Shown: positions 1 through 12,055, numbered from the stretch's first letter. The stretch is 64,000 nucleotides of DNA from Photobacterium sp. TLY01 (GCF_021432065.1 NZ_CP090364.1:2680601-2744600), one strand, 5' to 3'. Notes: generated from the sequence alone by a model not told the origin. A program made the numbers and translations.

Positions 1-461
1 TAATGCGGCTGGTGCTGCATTGTACGCGGTTGACCTTGCATATGCATTAAACAAATAGGGACATCAGCCGCGGCCGCGGCTGCCATCGCACCCGGTTCAA
101 GCAGCGCACGAATATCATTGATCAAATCCGCGCCGGCATTGACTGTCTCAGTCATGACTTGCGCTTTACTGGTATCAACTGAGATCCAGCAATCGAATCG
201 CTGGGCAATCGCTTCTACGATGGGCACAACGCGGTCCAACTCTTCCGCGACGGACACTTCAGCCGCACCGGGTCGCGTCGATTCACCGCCAATATCGATG
301 ATACTGGTTCCGACGGCCAGCATGTCTTCAACGTGCCTTAGTGCCTGATCCAACTGGTTATATTTCCCGCCATCAGAAAATGAATCCGGTGTGAAATTGA
401 GGACTCCCATGGTATGCGGGTAAGAAAGATCCAAAGTTTTTTCTTTGCTTTTCAGTAACAA
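1..461 (-). CDS. folP: Dihydropteroate synthase, N-terminal part (gene runs off the left edge)
   Basis: Condenses p-aminobenzoate with hydroxymethyl-dihydropterin diphosphate in cytosolic folate synthesis; the target of sulfonamides. The visible 153 codons include the family signature MGVLNFTPDSFSDGG near the start, and further on the diagnostic segments for GGESTRPGA and SVDTSK. No ATG fits: the frame has a stop just upstream, and the best start is TTG at 461-459, with AGGAG nine bases before it. The gene lies downstream of ftsH in the same direction, as in E. coli, but a terminator hairpin separates them. The C-terminal part lies outside the window. Confidence 0.93.
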   Translation of the reverse strand, partial: MLLKSKEKTLDLSYPHTMGVLNFTPDSFSDGGKYNQLDQALRHVEDMLAVGTSIIDIGGESTRPGAAEVSVAEELDRVVPIVEAIAQRFDCWISVDTSKAQVMTETVNAGADLINDIRALLEPGAMAAAAAADVPICLMHMQGQPRTMQHQPH

Positions 462-550
462 GGCCCATTACTCCTGGCTGGGGGAGCACTCATACTCTAT
501 TGAGGCTCACTTGTTTCTTATCAAGCGAGAATACCTGACACAGCAGAAAC

Positions 551-577
551 AAAAAACCCCGAGTCGCCCCGGGGTTT
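551..577 (-). terminator. Intrinsic terminator after ftsH
   Basis: Stem AAACCCCG/CGGGGTTT (554-561 with 570-577), followed on the minus strand by a T run. It sits between ftsH and folP, so folP is probably only partly co-transcribed with ftsH. Confidence 0.8.
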
Positions 578-595
578 CGTATTCACCGCCAGGCA

Positions 596-2566
596 TCAGG
601 CCTGCGGTTTATCATTTTCTTCGCTGTGGTGTGGCTGCTGCACCTGCTCAGGCTTTTCAGCCGGCTTGTCACCTGCCGCCTCACTCGCTTTATTTTGTGA
701 CTCTGTCGCTTCCGCTTTCAGGGTGTCGTCTTTGTCACCCCAGCCTTTCGGTGCGCGAATTTCAGATTTACGCGCCATCAGGTCATCAAGCTGGCCGGCA
801 TCAATGGTTTCATACTTCATCAACGCATCTTTCATTGAGTGAAGAATATCCATATTGCCTGTCAGAATTTCACGGGCACGCTCATAGTTACGATCGATAA
901 TGGCACGCACTTCAGTATCAATGGTACGCGCAGTGTCATCAGACATATGTTTTGTCTTCGTCACTGAACGGCCCAGGAATACTTCACCTTCATCTTCTGC
1001 GTACAACAGAGGACCCAGTTTCTCCGAGAAACCCCACTGAGTGACCATCTTACGCGCGATATCGGTGGCACGTTCAATATCGTTTGACGCACCGGTAGAG
1101 ACTTTTTCTACACCGTAAATCAGCTCTTCTGCCAGTCGGCCACCGTACAAGCTGGAGATCATCGACTCCAGATACTCTTTCGAGTGGCTAACACGATCCT
1201 GCTCCGGCAGGTACATGGTCACACCCAGTGCACGACCCCGAGGGATAATGGACACTTTGTAAACCGGGTCATGATCCGGTACCAGTCGGCCGATAATGGC
1301 ATGTCCCGCTTCGTGATAAGCGGTCGATTCTTTCTGCTCTTCAGACATCACCATAGATTTACGCTCAGCGCCCATCATGATCTTGTCTTTCGCCAGCTCG
1401 AATTCCACCATAGACACAGTTCGTTTGTTGCCACGGGCAGCAAACAGTGCCGCTTCGTTCACCAGGTTTGCCAGATCAGCACCTGAGAAGCCGGGTGTAC
1501 CACGGGCAATCAGTGATGGTTCAACATCCCCATCCAGCGGTACCTTGCGCATATGCACTTTCAGGATTTGTTCACGGCCACGTACATCAGGCAGACCGAC
1601 AACAACCTGGCGGTCAAAACGACCCGGACGTAACAGAGCCGGATCCAGAACATCAGGTCGGTTGGTTGCTGCGATCACGATAATCCCTTCATGACCTTCA
1701 AAACCATCCATTTCCACCAGCATCTGGTTCAGTGTCTGCTCACGTTCATCGTGACCACCACCGACGCCCGCGCCACGCTGACGACCAACCGCATCAATTT
1801 CATCGATGAAGATAATACAAGGCGCCGCTTTCTTGGCTTGTTCAAACATGTCACGGACACGGGATGCACCCACACCGACAAACATTTCGACAAAGTCAGA
1901 ACCCGAAATCGTAAAGAAAGGCACTTTGGCTTCACCGGCAATGGCTTTGGCCAGCAGGGTTTTACCCGTACCAGGAGGACCAACCATCAGCACACCGGTT
2001 GGGATTTTACCCCCCAGTTTCTGGAAGCGGCTCGGGTCACGCAGGTAATCCACCAATTCTTTGACGTCCTCTTTGGCTTCATCACAGCCAGCAACGTCAT
2101 TGAAAGTCGTTTTGATCTGATCTTCGCTCATCATGCGCGCTTTCGATTTACCGAACGACATGGCACCTTTGCCACCACCGCCCTGCATCTGGCGCATAAA
2201 GAAAATCCAGACCCCAATCAGCAACAGCATCGGGAACCAGGAGATGAAGATAGAAGCCAGTAAGCTCGGCTCTTCCGGTGGTGTCCCAACCACTTTTACG
2301 TTGGCATTAATCAGATCGTCCAGCAATTTCTGGTCATTCAAGACAGGCAGGTAGGTCACATAACGGGTGTTATCACGCTTAAATACCGTAATTTCACGAT
2401 CACTGAACCGTACTTCCCTAATCTGATCCTGACCGATTTCCCGGACAAAAGTCGTATAGTCGACTTGACGGCCAGCACTATCTCCCGGACCGAAGCTCTG
2501 AAAAACAGACATCAGCACCACGGCGATGACTAACCACAAAATCAAGTTTTTTGCCATGTCACTCAA
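596..2566 (-). CDS. ftsH: ATP-dependent zinc metalloprotease FtsH
   Basis: Membrane-anchored hexameric AAA+ protease that degrades unstable cytosolic and membrane proteins (LpxC and heat-shock sigma factor in E. coli). Two N-terminal membrane segments (about residues 8-25 and 101-123) flank a periplasmic domain. The Walker A motif GPPGTGKT is at 196-203, Walker B FIDEID near 253-258, the second region of homology near 300-320, the zinc site HEAGH at 418-422 and the third ligand Asp near 496. The tail after about 600 is Gln/Glu/Lys-rich and variable in the family. The start is either TTG at 2566 (GAGGT seven bases upstream) or ATG at 2557, which matches the E. coli start MAKNLILW but is 16 bases from the ribosome binding site. 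It lies 41 bases after rlmE, so the two are one operon. Confidence 0.98.
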   Translation of the reverse strand: MSDMAKNLILWLVIAVVLMSVFQSFGPGDSAGRQVDYTTFVREIGQDQIREVRFSDREITVFKRDNTRYVTYLPVLNDQKLLDDLINANVKVVGTPPEEPSLLASIFISWFPMLLLIGVWIFFMRQMQGGGGKGAMSFGKSKARMMSEDQIKTTFNDVAGCDEAKEDVKELVDYLRDPSRFQKLGGKIPTGVLMVGPPGTGKTLLAKAIAGEAKVPFFTISGSDFVEMFVGVGASRVRDMFEQAKKAAPCIIFIDEIDAVGRQRGAGVGGGHDEREQTLNQMLVEMDGFEGHEGIIVIAATNRPDVLDPALLRPGRFDRQVVVGLPDVRGREQILKVHMRKVPLDGDVEPSLIARGTPGFSGADLANLVNEAALFAARGNKRTVSMVEFELAKDKIMMGAERKSMVMSEEQKESTAYHEAGHAIIGRLVPDHDPVYKVSIIPRGRALGVTMYLPEQDRVSHSKEYLESMISSLYGGRLAEELIYGVEKVSTGASNDIERATDIARKMVTQWGFSEKLGPLLYAEDEGEVFLGRSVTKTKHMSDDTARTIDTEVRAIIDRNYERAREILTGNMDILHSMKDALMKYETIDAGQLDDLMARKSEIRAPKGWGDKDDTLKAEATESQNKASEAAGDKPAEKPEQVQQPHHSEENDKPQA

Positions 2567-2607
2567 GGTGTTAACCTCGCGATAACTTTAAAGATGAATG
2601 TAGGGTA

Positions 2608-3237
2608 CTACAGTTTATAACCTGTAGCCACAATATAGACTTCACGGGAACGATCCCTTGAGGAGTCTGGTTTACGGATTTTAACTGCCTTGAACATGCT
2701 GCGCACCTCGGCCAGATACTGGTCGAAACCTTCGCCCTGGAAAACTTTTACCGCAAAACTTCCATTGGGCGCAAGCACCTGCCTGCACATATCTAATGCT
2801 AGTTCAACAAGATACATTGCTCTAGGCTGATCTGATGCCAGATTACCACTCATGTTCGGCGCCATGTCAGACAAAACAACATCAACCATATCCGGCTGAA
2901 TTCGCTCAAGTAATGCATCCAGCACAGCTTCTTCACGGAAGTCGCCCTGTAAAAAGCTCACACCAGGCAGGGAGTCCATCGGCAGAATATCACAGGCAAT
3001 CACTTGCCCTGAATCCCCCACAACACTGGCTGCATACTGAGACCAGCCCCCGGGTGCAGCGCCCAGATCGACAACTGTCATCCCTGGTTTTAACAACTTA
3101 TCTTTGTTCTGGATTTCCTCCAGTTTGAAAATGGCTCGGGAACGGTAACCCTTTTTCTGGGCTTCCATGACATACTTATCATCAAAATGTTCCTTCAGCC
3201 AGCGTCCGGAACTGGCAGAATGTTTCTTTTTACTCAT
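2608..3237 (-). CDS. rlmE: 23S rRNA (uridine-2'-O)-methyltransferase RlmE (RrmJ/FtsJ)
   Basis: Heat-shock methyltransferase that 2'-O-methylates U2552 of 23S rRNA in the A-loop of the large subunit. It is 209 residues long, the same as in E. coli. The SAM-binding motif [13 protein letters not shown] is clear, and the K-D-K-E catalytic tetrad can be followed: K38 in AIFKLEE, Asp in LSDMAPN, Lys in AVKVFQGEG and Glu in SREVYIVA. It is the first gene of the rlmE-ftsH unit and is divergent from yhbY across about 180 bases. Confidence 0.97.
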   Translation of the reverse strand: MSKKKHSASSGRWLKEHFDDKYVMEAQKKGYRSRAIFKLEEIQNKDKLLKPGMTVVDLGAAPGGWSQYAASVVGDSGQVIACDILPMDSLPGVSFLQGDFREEAVLDALLERIQPDMVDVVLSDMAPNMSGNLASDQPRAMYLVELALDMCRQVLAPNGSFAVKVFQGEGFDQYLAEVRSMFKAVKIRKPDSSRDRSREVYIVATGYKL

Positions 3238-3416
3238 GCATTACCCAATGCGAATCAACCCAAACACCTATGGTTCCCGATCTGGTTCAACAGTACTACT
3301 TTTACTGTGGCCCAGAGTTGGCAGGAACACCAGCGCAACGAAACAACGTTAGTCATATTGACTAGATGGCGTTAGAATACCCTGTTTTCAACCCTTGTTA
3401 TAGATATTGAGTCACC

Positions 3417-3713
3417 ATGAATCTAAGCACCAAACAGAAGCAATACCTGAAAGGCCTTGCTCACAGCCTCAAGCCTGTGGTCCTGATGGGCGCCAACGGC
3501 CTGACTGAAGCCGTGCTGTCAGAAATCGAACTGGCCCTGAACCATCATGAACTGATCAAGGTGAAGGTTGCCGCTGAAGAGCGCGAAACCAAGCAACTGA
3601 TTGTTGATGCCATTGTGCGCGAAACTCAGGCTGAAAAAGTACAGGTTATCGGTAATATCCTGGTGCTGTACCGTCAGTCGGAAGACCGGAAAATCGAGCT
3701 TCCCCGCAAATAA
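3417..3713 (+). CDS. yhbY: CRM-domain ribosome assembly protein YhbY
   Basis: Small RNA-binding protein of 98 residues made of one CRM domain; in E. coli it associates with pre-50S ribosomal particles. The hallmark GxxG segment is seen in VVLMGANGLTEAV. It is monocistronic: rlmE is divergent upstream and a strong terminator follows directly. Confidence 0.95.
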   Translation: MNLSTKQKQYLKGLAHSLKPVVLMGANGLTEAVLSEIELALNHHELIKVKVAAEERETKQLIVDAIVRETQAEKVQVIGNILVLYRQSEDRKIELPRK

Positions 3714-3739
3714 AAAAGGCCGCCAACGCGGCCTTTTTT
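3712..3739. terminator. Bidirectional terminator between yhbY and greA
   Basis: Stem GGCCGC/GCGGCC with loop CAAC (3718-3733), flanked by six A on the left and six T on the right. It can serve both yhbY (+) and greA (-). Confidence 0.92.
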
Positions 3740-3799
3740 ACTTCATCAAGGCCCGGTTGCTGTTACATTTATTAACAATAAAGCACCAGACCCTGCCCC

Positions 3800-4273
3800 T
3801 TAAACGTACTCGACCTTTTCGATCTCAAACTCTTTGCGGCCACCCGGTGTGGCAATACTGACTTCATCGCCTTCCTGCTTGCCAATCAAACCGCGAGCAA
3901 TGGGCGAGTTAACCGAAATCAGCCCTTTCTTAATATCAGCTTCGTCATCCCCGACAATGCAGTAAGTCACTTCGGCATCGGTATTCACATCCAGCAAAGT
4001 TACTGTAGCGCCAAAAATCACTTTGCCGTGGTTTGTCATCTTGGTGACATCAATCACCTGAGCAACCGACAACTTATATTCAATATCGCGAATCTGTGCT
4101 TCACAGATCCCTTGCTCCTCTCGGGCCGCGTGATATTCCGCATTCTCTTTCAGGTCACCCAGCTCACGAGCTTCGGCAATGGCCTCTGTAATCTGTGGAC
4201 GACGTTTCATCAAGGCGTCCAGCTCTTGACGCAGCTGCTGTTCGCCGCGGACTGTCATTGGGATCTTTTCCAT
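3800..4273 (-). CDS. greA: Transcription elongation factor GreA
   Basis: Secondary-channel factor that stimulates transcript cleavage by backtracked RNA polymerase. 157 residues, beginning [10 protein letters not shown] like the E. coli protein. It has the N-terminal coiled coil with the acidic tip ([12 protein letters not shown]) and the C-terminal FKBP-like domain ([18 protein letters not shown]). A longer in-frame reading to 4420 is not used, because GAGGTAG lies nine bases before the ATG at 4273 and the extension runs through an intrinsic terminator. Regulation by attenuation in the leader is likely (see 4322-4357). Confidence 0.97.
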   Translation of the reverse strand: MEKIPMTVRGEQQLRQELDALMKRRPQITEAIAEARELGDLKENAEYHAAREEQGICEAQIRDIEYKLSVAQVIDVTKMTNHGKVIFGATVTLLDVNTDAEVTYCIVGDDEADIKKGLISVNSPIARGLIGKQEGDEVSIATPGGRKEFEIEKVEYV

Positions 4274-4321
4274 AAAGTAATCTACCTCGAAACGCCAAAA
4301 AAGCAGGATTGCTTTTCGGAC

Positions 4322-4357
4322 AAAAAAAAAGCCAGCCCAGCACAAGTCTGGGCTAAC
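4322..4357 (-). promoter_or_regulatory. Intrinsic terminator in the greA leader (GraL-like attenuator)
   Basis: On the minus strand a ten-pair stem, including two G-U pairs (GTTAGCCCAG with CTGGGCTGGC), is followed at once by nine T. The T run ends 48 bases before the greA ATG, so most transcripts started upstream should stop before the gene. In E. coli the greA leader holds a comparable terminator that yields the GraL small RNAs. Confidence 0.75.
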
Positions 4358-4625
4358 ACATGAATAGAAGAAACGGCTTTTCTGTCTAACAAGATACCTA
4401 ATACTCGACCTCGGATGCAACCTCTGTCTGCCGCTTGCTGTTGCGTCCCTGACGATTCATCACATTCCGTCGCTTGCCACCTTTGTCTGACTTCTCTGAT
4501 GCACAAGCGAAGCGGTCTTAGATATATGAAAATATATCTTACAGGATATTAACGAACTTTCATTGCCACCCTGCGCTCTTACCCCCTATGATTCCCAGTT
4601 AGGTTTACAACGGCTCGTCATCACT

Positions 4626-6038
4626 ATGAAAAAGAAAGTTGGCTTATTTTTCGCAGCACTCGTCTTCTCTCATTCGGCTTTGGCCGAATTTTCTCCTGAG
4701 AGGGCCATTGCCTTACTCCCCTCAGGTCATGATCTGGCTCTGCTGATTACTGATCCGGCAACAGGACAGACCATTTTCAGTCAGCGTGCAGAACAATTAC
4801 AAGCACCTGCCAGCACCCAGAAGCTGCTGACAGCACTGGCAGCAAGCCTGTACCTGGATCAGAATTTTCGCTTTACTACGCGGTTAGAGCAGAACAAAGC
4901 GGACTATATTATCCGTTTCAGTGGCGATCCAACGCTGTCACGGGAAGATCTTGCAGCTATGTTGCGCACGCTCAAACAAAAAGGCGTGCATCACATCAAA
5001 GGCAATCTCTACCTCAACGGCAGCCAGTTTACCGGCTACGAACAGGCATCCGGCTGGCCCTGGGACAGCCTGGGTGTTTGCTACAGTGCCCCGTCCAGCA
5101 GCATCACCCTGGAACACAACTGTGTTCAGGCGGCCTTATACAGTGACCGGCCACTGGGCCAGTCAACACGGCTTCATATTCCGGCCCATCAACCCATCAG
5201 TGCCACCAGCCTTGCAACCATCGTCAGCAAAGCACAGCAAAAATCGACCTTCTGTTCTTTAGAGCTGCAAACCCAACCCGGCAACCATTATCAGCTGAAC
5301 GGCTGCCTGCCGCAGCGGGACAAGCCTTTGCCGCTCAATTTTGCGGTCGTGGATACCGAGGCCTATGTCCGCGAAGTGCTCCTGCAGGAACTTGAGCGAA
5401 CCGGCATTGCTTTTGAAGGCAACATTGTGCGCGATGACAGTCAGGCTGGCCATGTAATCACGACGCATCGCTCAGCACCTTTACCTGTCTTGCTGAAAGT
5501 GATGCTGGAAGATTCTGATAATCTGATTGCCGATAACCTTGCCAAAACGCTGGGGCAGCGCTTTTTCGATCAGCCTGGCAGTTTTCGCAATGGGACCGAA
5601 GCCATCAAGCAAATTATCACGGAGCATACCGGTATCGATCTGAGCCGGGCTGTCTTGGCTGACGGTTCTGGTTTATCCCGCGATAACCGCATCATGGCGA
5701 GCGATATGATGAAAGTAGTGACTTACATCTATCAGCATAATGCCAGCTTGAACCTGCTGGCTGACTTGCCCGTTTCTGGCCAGACGGGCACCCTGCGCTA
5801 CCGCCAGAGCATCCGGCATCAGCCACTGCAAAATCAGCTGGCCGCCAAGTCAGGCTCTCTCTATGGCACATTCAATTTAGCCGGCGTGATGACAACCAAA
5901 TCCGGGAAGCCTTTATTGTTTGTTCAGTTTGTCACGAACTACCTGCCACCAGAAAAGCAAGAAGATGCCACGGCAGTCACACCTGAGATTTTCAGTTTCG
6001 AACGTCAGTTATATACAGATCTGTACGAATCATACTAG
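4626..6038 (+). CDS. dacB: D-alanyl-D-alanine carboxypeptidase/endopeptidase DacB (PBP4)
   Basis: Periplasmic class C penicillin-binding protein that trims and cleaves peptidoglycan cross-links. 470 residues. The signal peptide is MKKKVGLFFAALVFSHSALA, cut before EFSPE. The three active-site motifs are present: SxxK (PASTQK, S63-K66), SxN (EDSDNLIAD) and KSG (AAKSGSLYG). Paired cysteines lie in the inserted domains. The start at 4626 is set by the signal peptide; a longer reading to 4563 adds a non-signal tail. It is divergent from greA. Confidence 0.95.
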   Translation: MKKKVGLFFAALVFSHSALAEFSPERAIALLPSGHDLALLITDPATGQTIFSQRAEQLQAPASTQKLLTALAASLYLDQNFRFTTRLEQNKADYIIRFSGDPTLSREDLAAMLRTLKQKGVHHIKGNLYLNGSQFTGYEQASGWPWDSLGVCYSAPSSSITLEHNCVQAALYSDRPLGQSTRLHIPAHQPISATSLATIVSKAQQKSTFCSLELQTQPGNHYQLNGCLPQRDKPLPLNFAVVDTEAYVREVLLQELERTGIAFEGNIVRDDSQAGHVITTHRSAPLPVLLKVMLEDSDNLIADNLAKTLGQRFFDQPGSFRNGTEAIKQIITEHTGIDLSRAVLADGSGLSRDNRIMASDMMKVVTYIYQHNASLNLLADLPVSGQTGTLRYRQSIRHQPLQNQLAAKSGSLYGTFNLAGVMTTKSGKPLLFVQFVTNYLPPEKQEDATAVTPEIFSFERQLYTDLYESY

Positions 6039-6092
6039 CCAGATTCAGGCTTGTGCGATGAACCGCCGTCTTCATCGCGCGTAAAAAATAAC

Positions 6093-6131
6093 ACAAAAAA
6101 AAAGCCCGTCGTTTCACAACGACGGGCTTTT
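6093..6131. terminator. Bidirectional terminator between dacB and carB
   Basis: A 13-pair perfect stem AAAGCCCGTCGTT/AACGACGGGCTTT with loop TCAC (6101-6130), A-rich on the left and T-rich on the right, between convergent genes. Confidence 0.93.
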
Positions 6132-6152
6132 GATTGCTTTTCCAGCTGGCTG

Positions 6153-9100
6153 TTACGCCTGATTCAGCCTTGCATGAAGCTCTTGCACTGAGGTCACTTT
6201 ATTGCGGTCATCCGCTGTCAGTGCCATACAGGTTGCAAACGCAGCGTTCAGGGTCGTGGTGTAGTTCACCTTCTCCAGCAGAGCGCCACGGCGCAGCACT
6301 TTAGAATCTTCAATCGCCTGACGGCCTTCAGCGGTATTGATGATATAGCTGTACTCGTTGTTCTTGATACGGTCAAGAATATGAGGACGGCCTTCATGCA
6401 CCTTGTTCACCAGGCGTGGATTAATACCCGCTTCACCCAGAATCACTGCAGTACCATGAGTCGCATCCAGCTCGTAACCCAGCTTCACCAGCTTGGCAGC
6501 CAGGTCAACCACACGGCGTTTGTCGTTATTACGGACAGACAGCAGTGCACGACCAGCATTTTCACGGCTGTGCTCTTTACCGCAGCCCAGTTCCGCTTTA
6601 GCAAACGCTTCAGCGAAGGTATCACCCACACCCATGACTTCGCCGGTTGAGCGCATTTCCGGACCCAGCAGCGGGTCGACACCCGGGAACTTGTTGAAAG
6701 GCAGCACCACTTCCTTCACTGAGTAGTAAGGCGGAATGATTTCCTTGGTGAAGCCTTGCTGTTCCAGTGTCTGGCCGGCCATCACGCGGGCAGCGATTTT
6801 CGCCAGAGGCGCGCCTGTTGCTTTGGAGACAAAAGGCACAGTCCGTGCGGCACGAGGGTTCACCTCAATCAGATACACTTCGTTATCTTTGACCGCAAAC
6901 TGGGTATTCATCAGGCCGCGAACACCCAGTTCAAACGCCAGCTTCTCAACCTGACGACGCATTTCATCCTGAATTTCCTGGCTCAGGGTATAAGCTGGCA
7001 GTGAACAGGCGGAGTCACCTGAGTGAACACCCGCTTGCTCGATATGCTCCATGATCCCGCCGATCACCACACGCTCGCCGTCACAGATGGCATCCACATC
7101 CACTTCCGTGGCATCGTCCAGGAAGCGATCCAGCAGCACAGGTGATTCGTTCGAAACGCTGACCGCTTCGTTGAAATAACGGCGCAGGTCATTTTCGTCG
7201 TACACGATTTCCATCGCACGACCGCCCAGTACATATGAAGGACGTACCACCAGCGGGAAACCGATTTCTTTCGATTTCTCAACAGCCTGCTCCATGGTGG
7301 TCACAGTGGCGTTTTCAGGCTGCTTCAGGCCCAGACGCTCAACGGCAGCCTGGAAACGTTCACGGTCTTCAGCGCGGTCAATCGCATCCGGGCTGGTTCC
7401 GATAATCGGCACACCGGCCGCTTCCAGTGCACGCGCCAGTTTCAGCGGCGTCTGACCACCGTACTGAACGATGACACCTTTCGGTTTCTCGACGCGAACG
7501 ATCGAGAGGACATCTTCCAACGTCACTGGTTCGAAATACAGGCGATCTGAAGTGTCATAGTCAGTAGAGACTGTCTCAGGGTTACAGTTCACCATGATGG
7601 TTTCGTAACCGTCTTCGCGCAGTGCCAGAGACGCATGAACACAGCAGTAATCGAATTCGATCCCCTGACCGATACGGTTCGGGCCGCCACCCAGTACCAT
7701 GATCTTGTCACGATCGGTCGGGTTGGCTTCACACTCTTCATCATATGAGGAGTACATGTATGCGGTATCTGAAGAGAACTCAGCCGCACAGGTATCCACA
7801 CGCTTGTAAACCGGGTGGATATTGTGGCGGTCACGCTCTTTGCGGATTTCCAGCTCAGCCACACCCAGCAGTTTCGCCAGTCGGGCATCTGAGAAGCCTT
7901 TGCGCTTGAGCTGACGCAGGAAATCACCGGTCAGACCGGCAAAGCCGTCTTCTTTGACCTTGGCTTCCATTTGGACGATCTCTTCGATCTGGACCAGGAA
8001 CCAGCGGTCAATATTGGTCAGGTTAAACACGCCATCCACAGACAGCCCGGCACGGAAGGCATCGGCGATGTACCAGATACGCTCAGCACCCGCTTCTTTC
8101 AGCTCGTGGCGGATCTTGGTCAGTGCTTCCGGATCGTCCAGATCCACCATTTCATCAAAGCCGTTGGCACCCACTTCCAGGCCACGCAATGCTTTTTGCA
8201 GCGACTCTTGCTGGTTGCGGCCAATCGCCATCACCTCGCCGACAGACTTCATCTGAGTGGTCAGACGGTCGTTGGCACCGGCGAACTTTTCAAAGTTGAA
8301 GCGTGGGATCTTGGTTACGACATAGTCGATGGTTGGTTCAAACGACGCCGGTGTTGCACCACCTGTGATGTCGTTCATCAGCTCATCCAGCGTGAAGCCA
8401 ACGGCCAGTTTTGCTGCCACTTTGGCAATCGGGAAGCCGGTCGCTTTCGAGGCCAGGGCAGAAGAGCGGGAAACACGCGGGTTCATCTCAATGATGACCA
8501 TGCGGCCATCTTTCGGGTTAATCCCGAACTGGACGTTTGACCCACCAGTCTCAACACCGATTTCGCGCAGTACGGCCAGCGACGCATTTCGCATCAGCTG
8601 GTATTCTTTGTCCGTCAGTGTCTGGGCAGGCGCAACTGTGATCGAGTCACCGGTGTGAATCCCCATTGGGTCGAAGTTTTCAATGGCACAGACGATGATG
8701 CAGTTGTCGTTCTTATCACGAACCACTTCCATCTCGTACTCTTTCCAGCCAATCAGTGACTCGTCAATCAGCAGCTCGTTGGTTGGGGATAAGTCCAGAC
8801 CACGGCGACAGATTTCTTCAAATTCTTCTTTGTTATAGGCGATACCGCCGCCTGTACCACCCATGGTGAAAGACGGACGGATGATACAAGGGAAGCCGAC
8901 CATATCGAGGACTTTGTAGGCTTCTTCCATGGTTTTCGCAGTATCGGCACGCGGACACGCCAGACCAATCGACTTCATGGCTTTATCAAAGCGCGAGCGG
9001 TCTTCAGCTTTGTCGATCGCATCGGCTGTTGCACCAATCATTTCGACACCGAATTCAGCCAGTACGCCGTGTCGCTCCAGATCCAGCGCACAGTTCAGTG

Positions 9101-9383
9101 CGGTCTGGCCGCCCATCGTCGGCAGAACGGCATCAGGGCGCTCTTTTTCAATGATCTTGCGCACCACTTCCCAGTGAATCGGCTCAATATAAGTCGCATC
9201 CGCCATTTCCGGATCGGTCATGATGGTGGCCGGGTTCGAGTTCACCAGGATAACGCGGTAACCTTCCTCACGCAGCGCTTTACACGCTTGTGCACCTGAG
9301 TAGTCAAACTCACACGCCTGGCCAATCACAATCGGGCCGGCACCCAGAATCAGAACACTTTGTATGTCAGTACGTTTTGGCAT
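6153..9383 (-). CDS. carB: Carbamoyl-phosphate synthase large subunit
   Basis: Makes carbamoyl phosphate from bicarbonate, two ATP and the ammonia delivered by CarA, feeding arginine and pyrimidine synthesis. 1076 residues, full length. The two homologous ATP-grasp halves are visible from their repeated openings ([12 protein letters not shown], then [13 protein letters not shown]) and from paired [15 protein letters not shown] / [15 protein letters not shown] segments. The C-terminal MGS-like allosteric domain ends in HARLNQA. It starts 17 bases after the carA stop, so the two are one operon. Confidence 0.99.
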   Translation of the reverse strand: MPKRTDIQSVLILGAGPIVIGQACEFDYSGAQACKALREEGYRVILVNSNPATIMTDPEMADATYIEPIHWEVVRKIIEKERPDAVLPTMGGQTALNCALDLERHGVLAEFGVEMIGATADAIDKAEDRSRFDKAMKSIGLACPRADTAKTMEEAYKVLDMVGFPCIIRPSFTMGGTGGGIAYNKEEFEEICRRGLDLSPTNELLIDESLIGWKEYEMEVVRDKNDNCIIVCAIENFDPMGIHTGDSITVAPAQTLTDKEYQLMRNASLAVLREIGVETGGSNVQFGINPKDGRMVIIEMNPRVSRSSALASKATGFPIAKVAAKLAVGFTLDELMNDITGGATPASFEPTIDYVVTKIPRFNFEKFAGANDRLTTQMKSVGEVMAIGRNQQESLQKALRGLEVGANGFDEMVDLDDPEALTKIRHELKEAGAERIWYIADAFRAGLSVDGVFNLTNIDRWFLVQIEEIVQMEAKVKEDGFAGLTGDFLRQLKRKGFSDARLAKLLGVAELEIRKERDRHNIHPVYKRVDTCAAEFSSDTAYMYSSYDEECEANPTDRDKIMVLGGGPNRIGQGIEFDYCCVHASLALREDGYETIMVNCNPETVSTDYDTSDRLYFEPVTLEDVLSIVRVEKPKGVIVQYGGQTPLKLARALEAAGVPIIGTSPDAIDRAEDRERFQAAVERLGLKQPENATVTTMEQAVEKSKEIGFPLVVRPSYVLGGRAMEIVYDENDLRRYFNEAVSVSNESPVLLDRFLDDATEVDVDAICDGERVVIGGIMEHIEQAGVHSGDSACSLPAYTLSQEIQDEMRRQVEKLAFELGVRGLMNTQFAVKDNEVYLIEVNPRAARTVPFVSKATGAPLAKIAARVMAGQTLEQQGFTKEIIPPYYSVKEVVLPFNKFPGVDPLLGPEMRSTGEVMGVGDTFAEAFAKAELGCGKEHSRENAGRALLSVRNNDKRRVVDLAAKLVKLGYELDATHGTAVILGEAGINPRLVNKVHEGRPHILDRIKNNEYSYIINTAEGRQAIEDSKVLRRGALLEKVNYTTTLNAAFATCMALTADDRNKVTSVQELHARLNQA

Positions 9384-9400
9384 CGTTTTACTACTCCGGC

Positions 9401-10540
9401 TTAGGCGCTGTGCTGTTTAATCAGGTCGATAAAGTGGTCAAAAAGTGGTGCCGCATCGTGCGGACCCGGGCTGGCTTCAGGGTGTCCCTGGAAGCTGAAC
9501 GCCGGCTTGTCGGTACGGTGAATGCCCTGTAGAGAGCCGTCAAACAGTGATTTATGCGTCGCACGCAGGTTATCCGGCAGTGTGGCTTCATCAGCAGCAA
9601 AACCGTGGTTCTGGCTGGTGATCATCACCACATTGCGATCCAGATCTTTGACCGGGTGGTTGGCACCATGGTGACCAAACTTCATTTTCACCGTTTTTGC
9701 GCCGCTTGCCAGCGCCAGGATCTGGTGTCCCAGGCAAATGCCAAACACAGGCAGGCCTTTGTCCAGAAAGGTTTTGGTCGCTTCAATCGCGTAAGTACAA
9801 GGTTCCGGGTCGCCAGGGCCATTTGACAGGAAGACGCCATCCGGATTCATCGCCAGCACCTCTTCTGCTGAGGTTTCTGCCGGGACCACGGTCAGGCGGC
9901 AACCCCGGTCAACCAGCATGCGCAGGATATTGCGCTTGGCACCGAAGTCATAAGCCACGACATGGTAAGGCAACTCGCCAGCCTCTTTGGCTTCCGGCAG
10001 TCCGCCTTCCAGCGTCCAGGAGCCCTGCGCCCAGCTATAGCTTTCTTTGGTCGACACAACCTTCGCCAGATCCATCCCTTTCAGGCCAGGAAACGCTTTG
10101 GCTTTTTCCAGCGCCAGCGCCGGATCCAGATTGGCACCAGCCATAATGCAACCATTCTGCGCGCCTTTCTCACGCAACAGACGGGTCAGCTTACGGGTGT
10201 CAATGTCAGCGATACCGACAATATTTTGGGATTTCAGATAATCAGACAGGGTCTGCTGGGAGCGGAAGTTTGAAGCAATCAGAGGGAGGTCGCGAATTAC
10301 CAGGCCTTGCGCGTGGATTGCAGTAGATTCTTCGTCTTCGGAATTGGTTCCGGTATTGCCAATGTGGGGATAAGTAAGTGTCACAATCTGTTGAGAATAA
10401 GAGGGGTCAGTGAGAATTTCCTGGTACCCCGTCATCGAGGTATTGAAAACAACTTCACCAACGGCCGAACCATCTGCACCGATGGATACGCCGTGGAACA
10501 CAGTCCCGTCTTCAAGGACTAACAGCGCCGATTTGTTCAA
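9401..10540 (-). CDS. carA: Carbamoyl-phosphate synthase small subunit (glutamine amidotransferase)
   Basis: Hydrolyses glutamine and channels ammonia to CarB. The class I amidotransferase triad is complete: nucleophile Cys in FGICLGHQ, and His and Glu in [13 protein letters not shown] start at 10540 ([12 protein letters not shown], 379 residues) is chosen because GGAGG lies five bases upstream and it aligns with the E. coli protein, which itself uses TTG. A reading to a second TTG at 10552 would translate the ribosome binding site. Confidence 0.97.
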   Translation of the reverse strand: MNKSALLVLEDGTVFHGVSIGADGSAVGEVVFNTSMTGYQEILTDPSYSQQIVTLTYPHIGNTGTNSEDEESTAIHAQGLVIRDLPLIASNFRSQQTLSDYLKSQNIVGIADIDTRKLTRLLREKGAQNGCIMAGANLDPALALEKAKAFPGLKGMDLAKVVSTKESYSWAQGSWTLEGGLPEAKEAGELPYHVVAYDFGAKRNILRMLVDRGCRLTVVPAETSAEEVLAMNPDGVFLSNGPGDPEPCTYAIEATKTFLDKGLPVFGICLGHQILALASGAKTVKMKFGHHGANHPVKDLDRNVVMITSQNHGFAADEATLPDNLRATHKSLFDGSLQGIHRTDKPAFSFQGHPEASPGPHDAAPLFDHFIDLIKQHSA

Positions 10541-11068
10541 GACAACCTCCAATCTTCATAAAAACGCAAATAAAACAGATAAAATTGCATTTACCCATTC
10601 CATAGAAAGTCAAAACCCCAGTCAAGCCGAATTTTGACAAATTGCGCGCATTCTAGTGATCCATGCCCAAACTGTCAACAACAGGGAATAATTAAATTTT
10701 AAATATCGACCACTCCGGCCGCTTACGCTGCCAAACCAGAGAAAGCATATCTTTTCCTGCCTTTTTCTGTGGGCCATCCGAGCTGCATGTTCAGGCAACC
10801 GTTTGCCAAGCCTTGCAGACACGCAGCACAAATTATCAACCAGGAAAATCACAAAAATCAGGCGACATAACACCTTCTTTTGAGCCATTGGAATGGAAAT
10901 GGCGCAGCCAGCAGATAAAAAACCAAGCTAACTGTCGGATTTACTCAGAAGTACACAACAAGAATGCCTTCTCGTTGAATTTGATGATTTATGCAATTCA
11001 GAGGGGCGTGAAAACAGCAGAAGAAGAGAAAACTGCAGCCGGTCTCGACTGCAGTGTGATAGCAGTGT
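10541..11068. other. Gene-free region between dapB and carA
   Basis: About 530 bases with no convincing gene. On the minus strand near carA are two TTGACT hexamers (complements of 10608-10613 and 10620-10625) and AT-rich sequence, a plausible carAB promoter zone, but I cannot place a good -10 box or an arginine box with confidence. The dapB terminator lies at the right end. Confidence 0.5.
11027..11055 (-). terminator. Terminator after dapB
   Basis: Minus-strand stem ACTGCAG/CTGCAGT with a ten-base loop, followed by TTTTCTC, just downstream of the dapB stop. Confidence 0.7.
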
Positions 11069-11890
<822 letters not shown>

Positions 11891-11914
11891 TTAAAACATT
11901 CAGCAGATGAAGGT

Positions 11915-11975
11915 CTGTTTATCTTTCAGGGCCGTCTTGATTGGCCAATACACCAAGACCATGAAAGATAAACAG
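11915..11975. repeat. Long inverted repeat between ispH and dapB
   Basis: Perfect 13-base arms CTGTTTATCTTTC (11915-11927) and GAAAGATAAACAG (11963-11975) enclose a second inverted pair GTCTTG/CAAGAC. There is no T run on either strand, so it is not a standard terminator. It could be a dapB leader structure, an operator or a cruciform. Confidence 0.75.
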
Positions 11976-12002
11976 CCCATTAATCTAGCCTGTATAACGG
12001 TG

Positions 12003-12029
12003 AAAAAAAACCCCGGTATAACCGGGGTT
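12003..12029 (-). terminator. Terminator after ispH
   Basis: Minus-strand stem AACCCCGG/CCGGGGTT followed by eight T, at the end of the ribF-ileS-lspA-fkpB-ispH cluster. Confidence 0.92.
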
Positions 12030-12055
12030 CAATAAATAATCGTGCGACGGACGGC

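Noticed and set aside
3349..3380. Candidate yhbY promoter (TTGACT and TAGAAT)
   Set aside because: The two hexamers are only nine bases apart and no better -35 box is found at the right distance.
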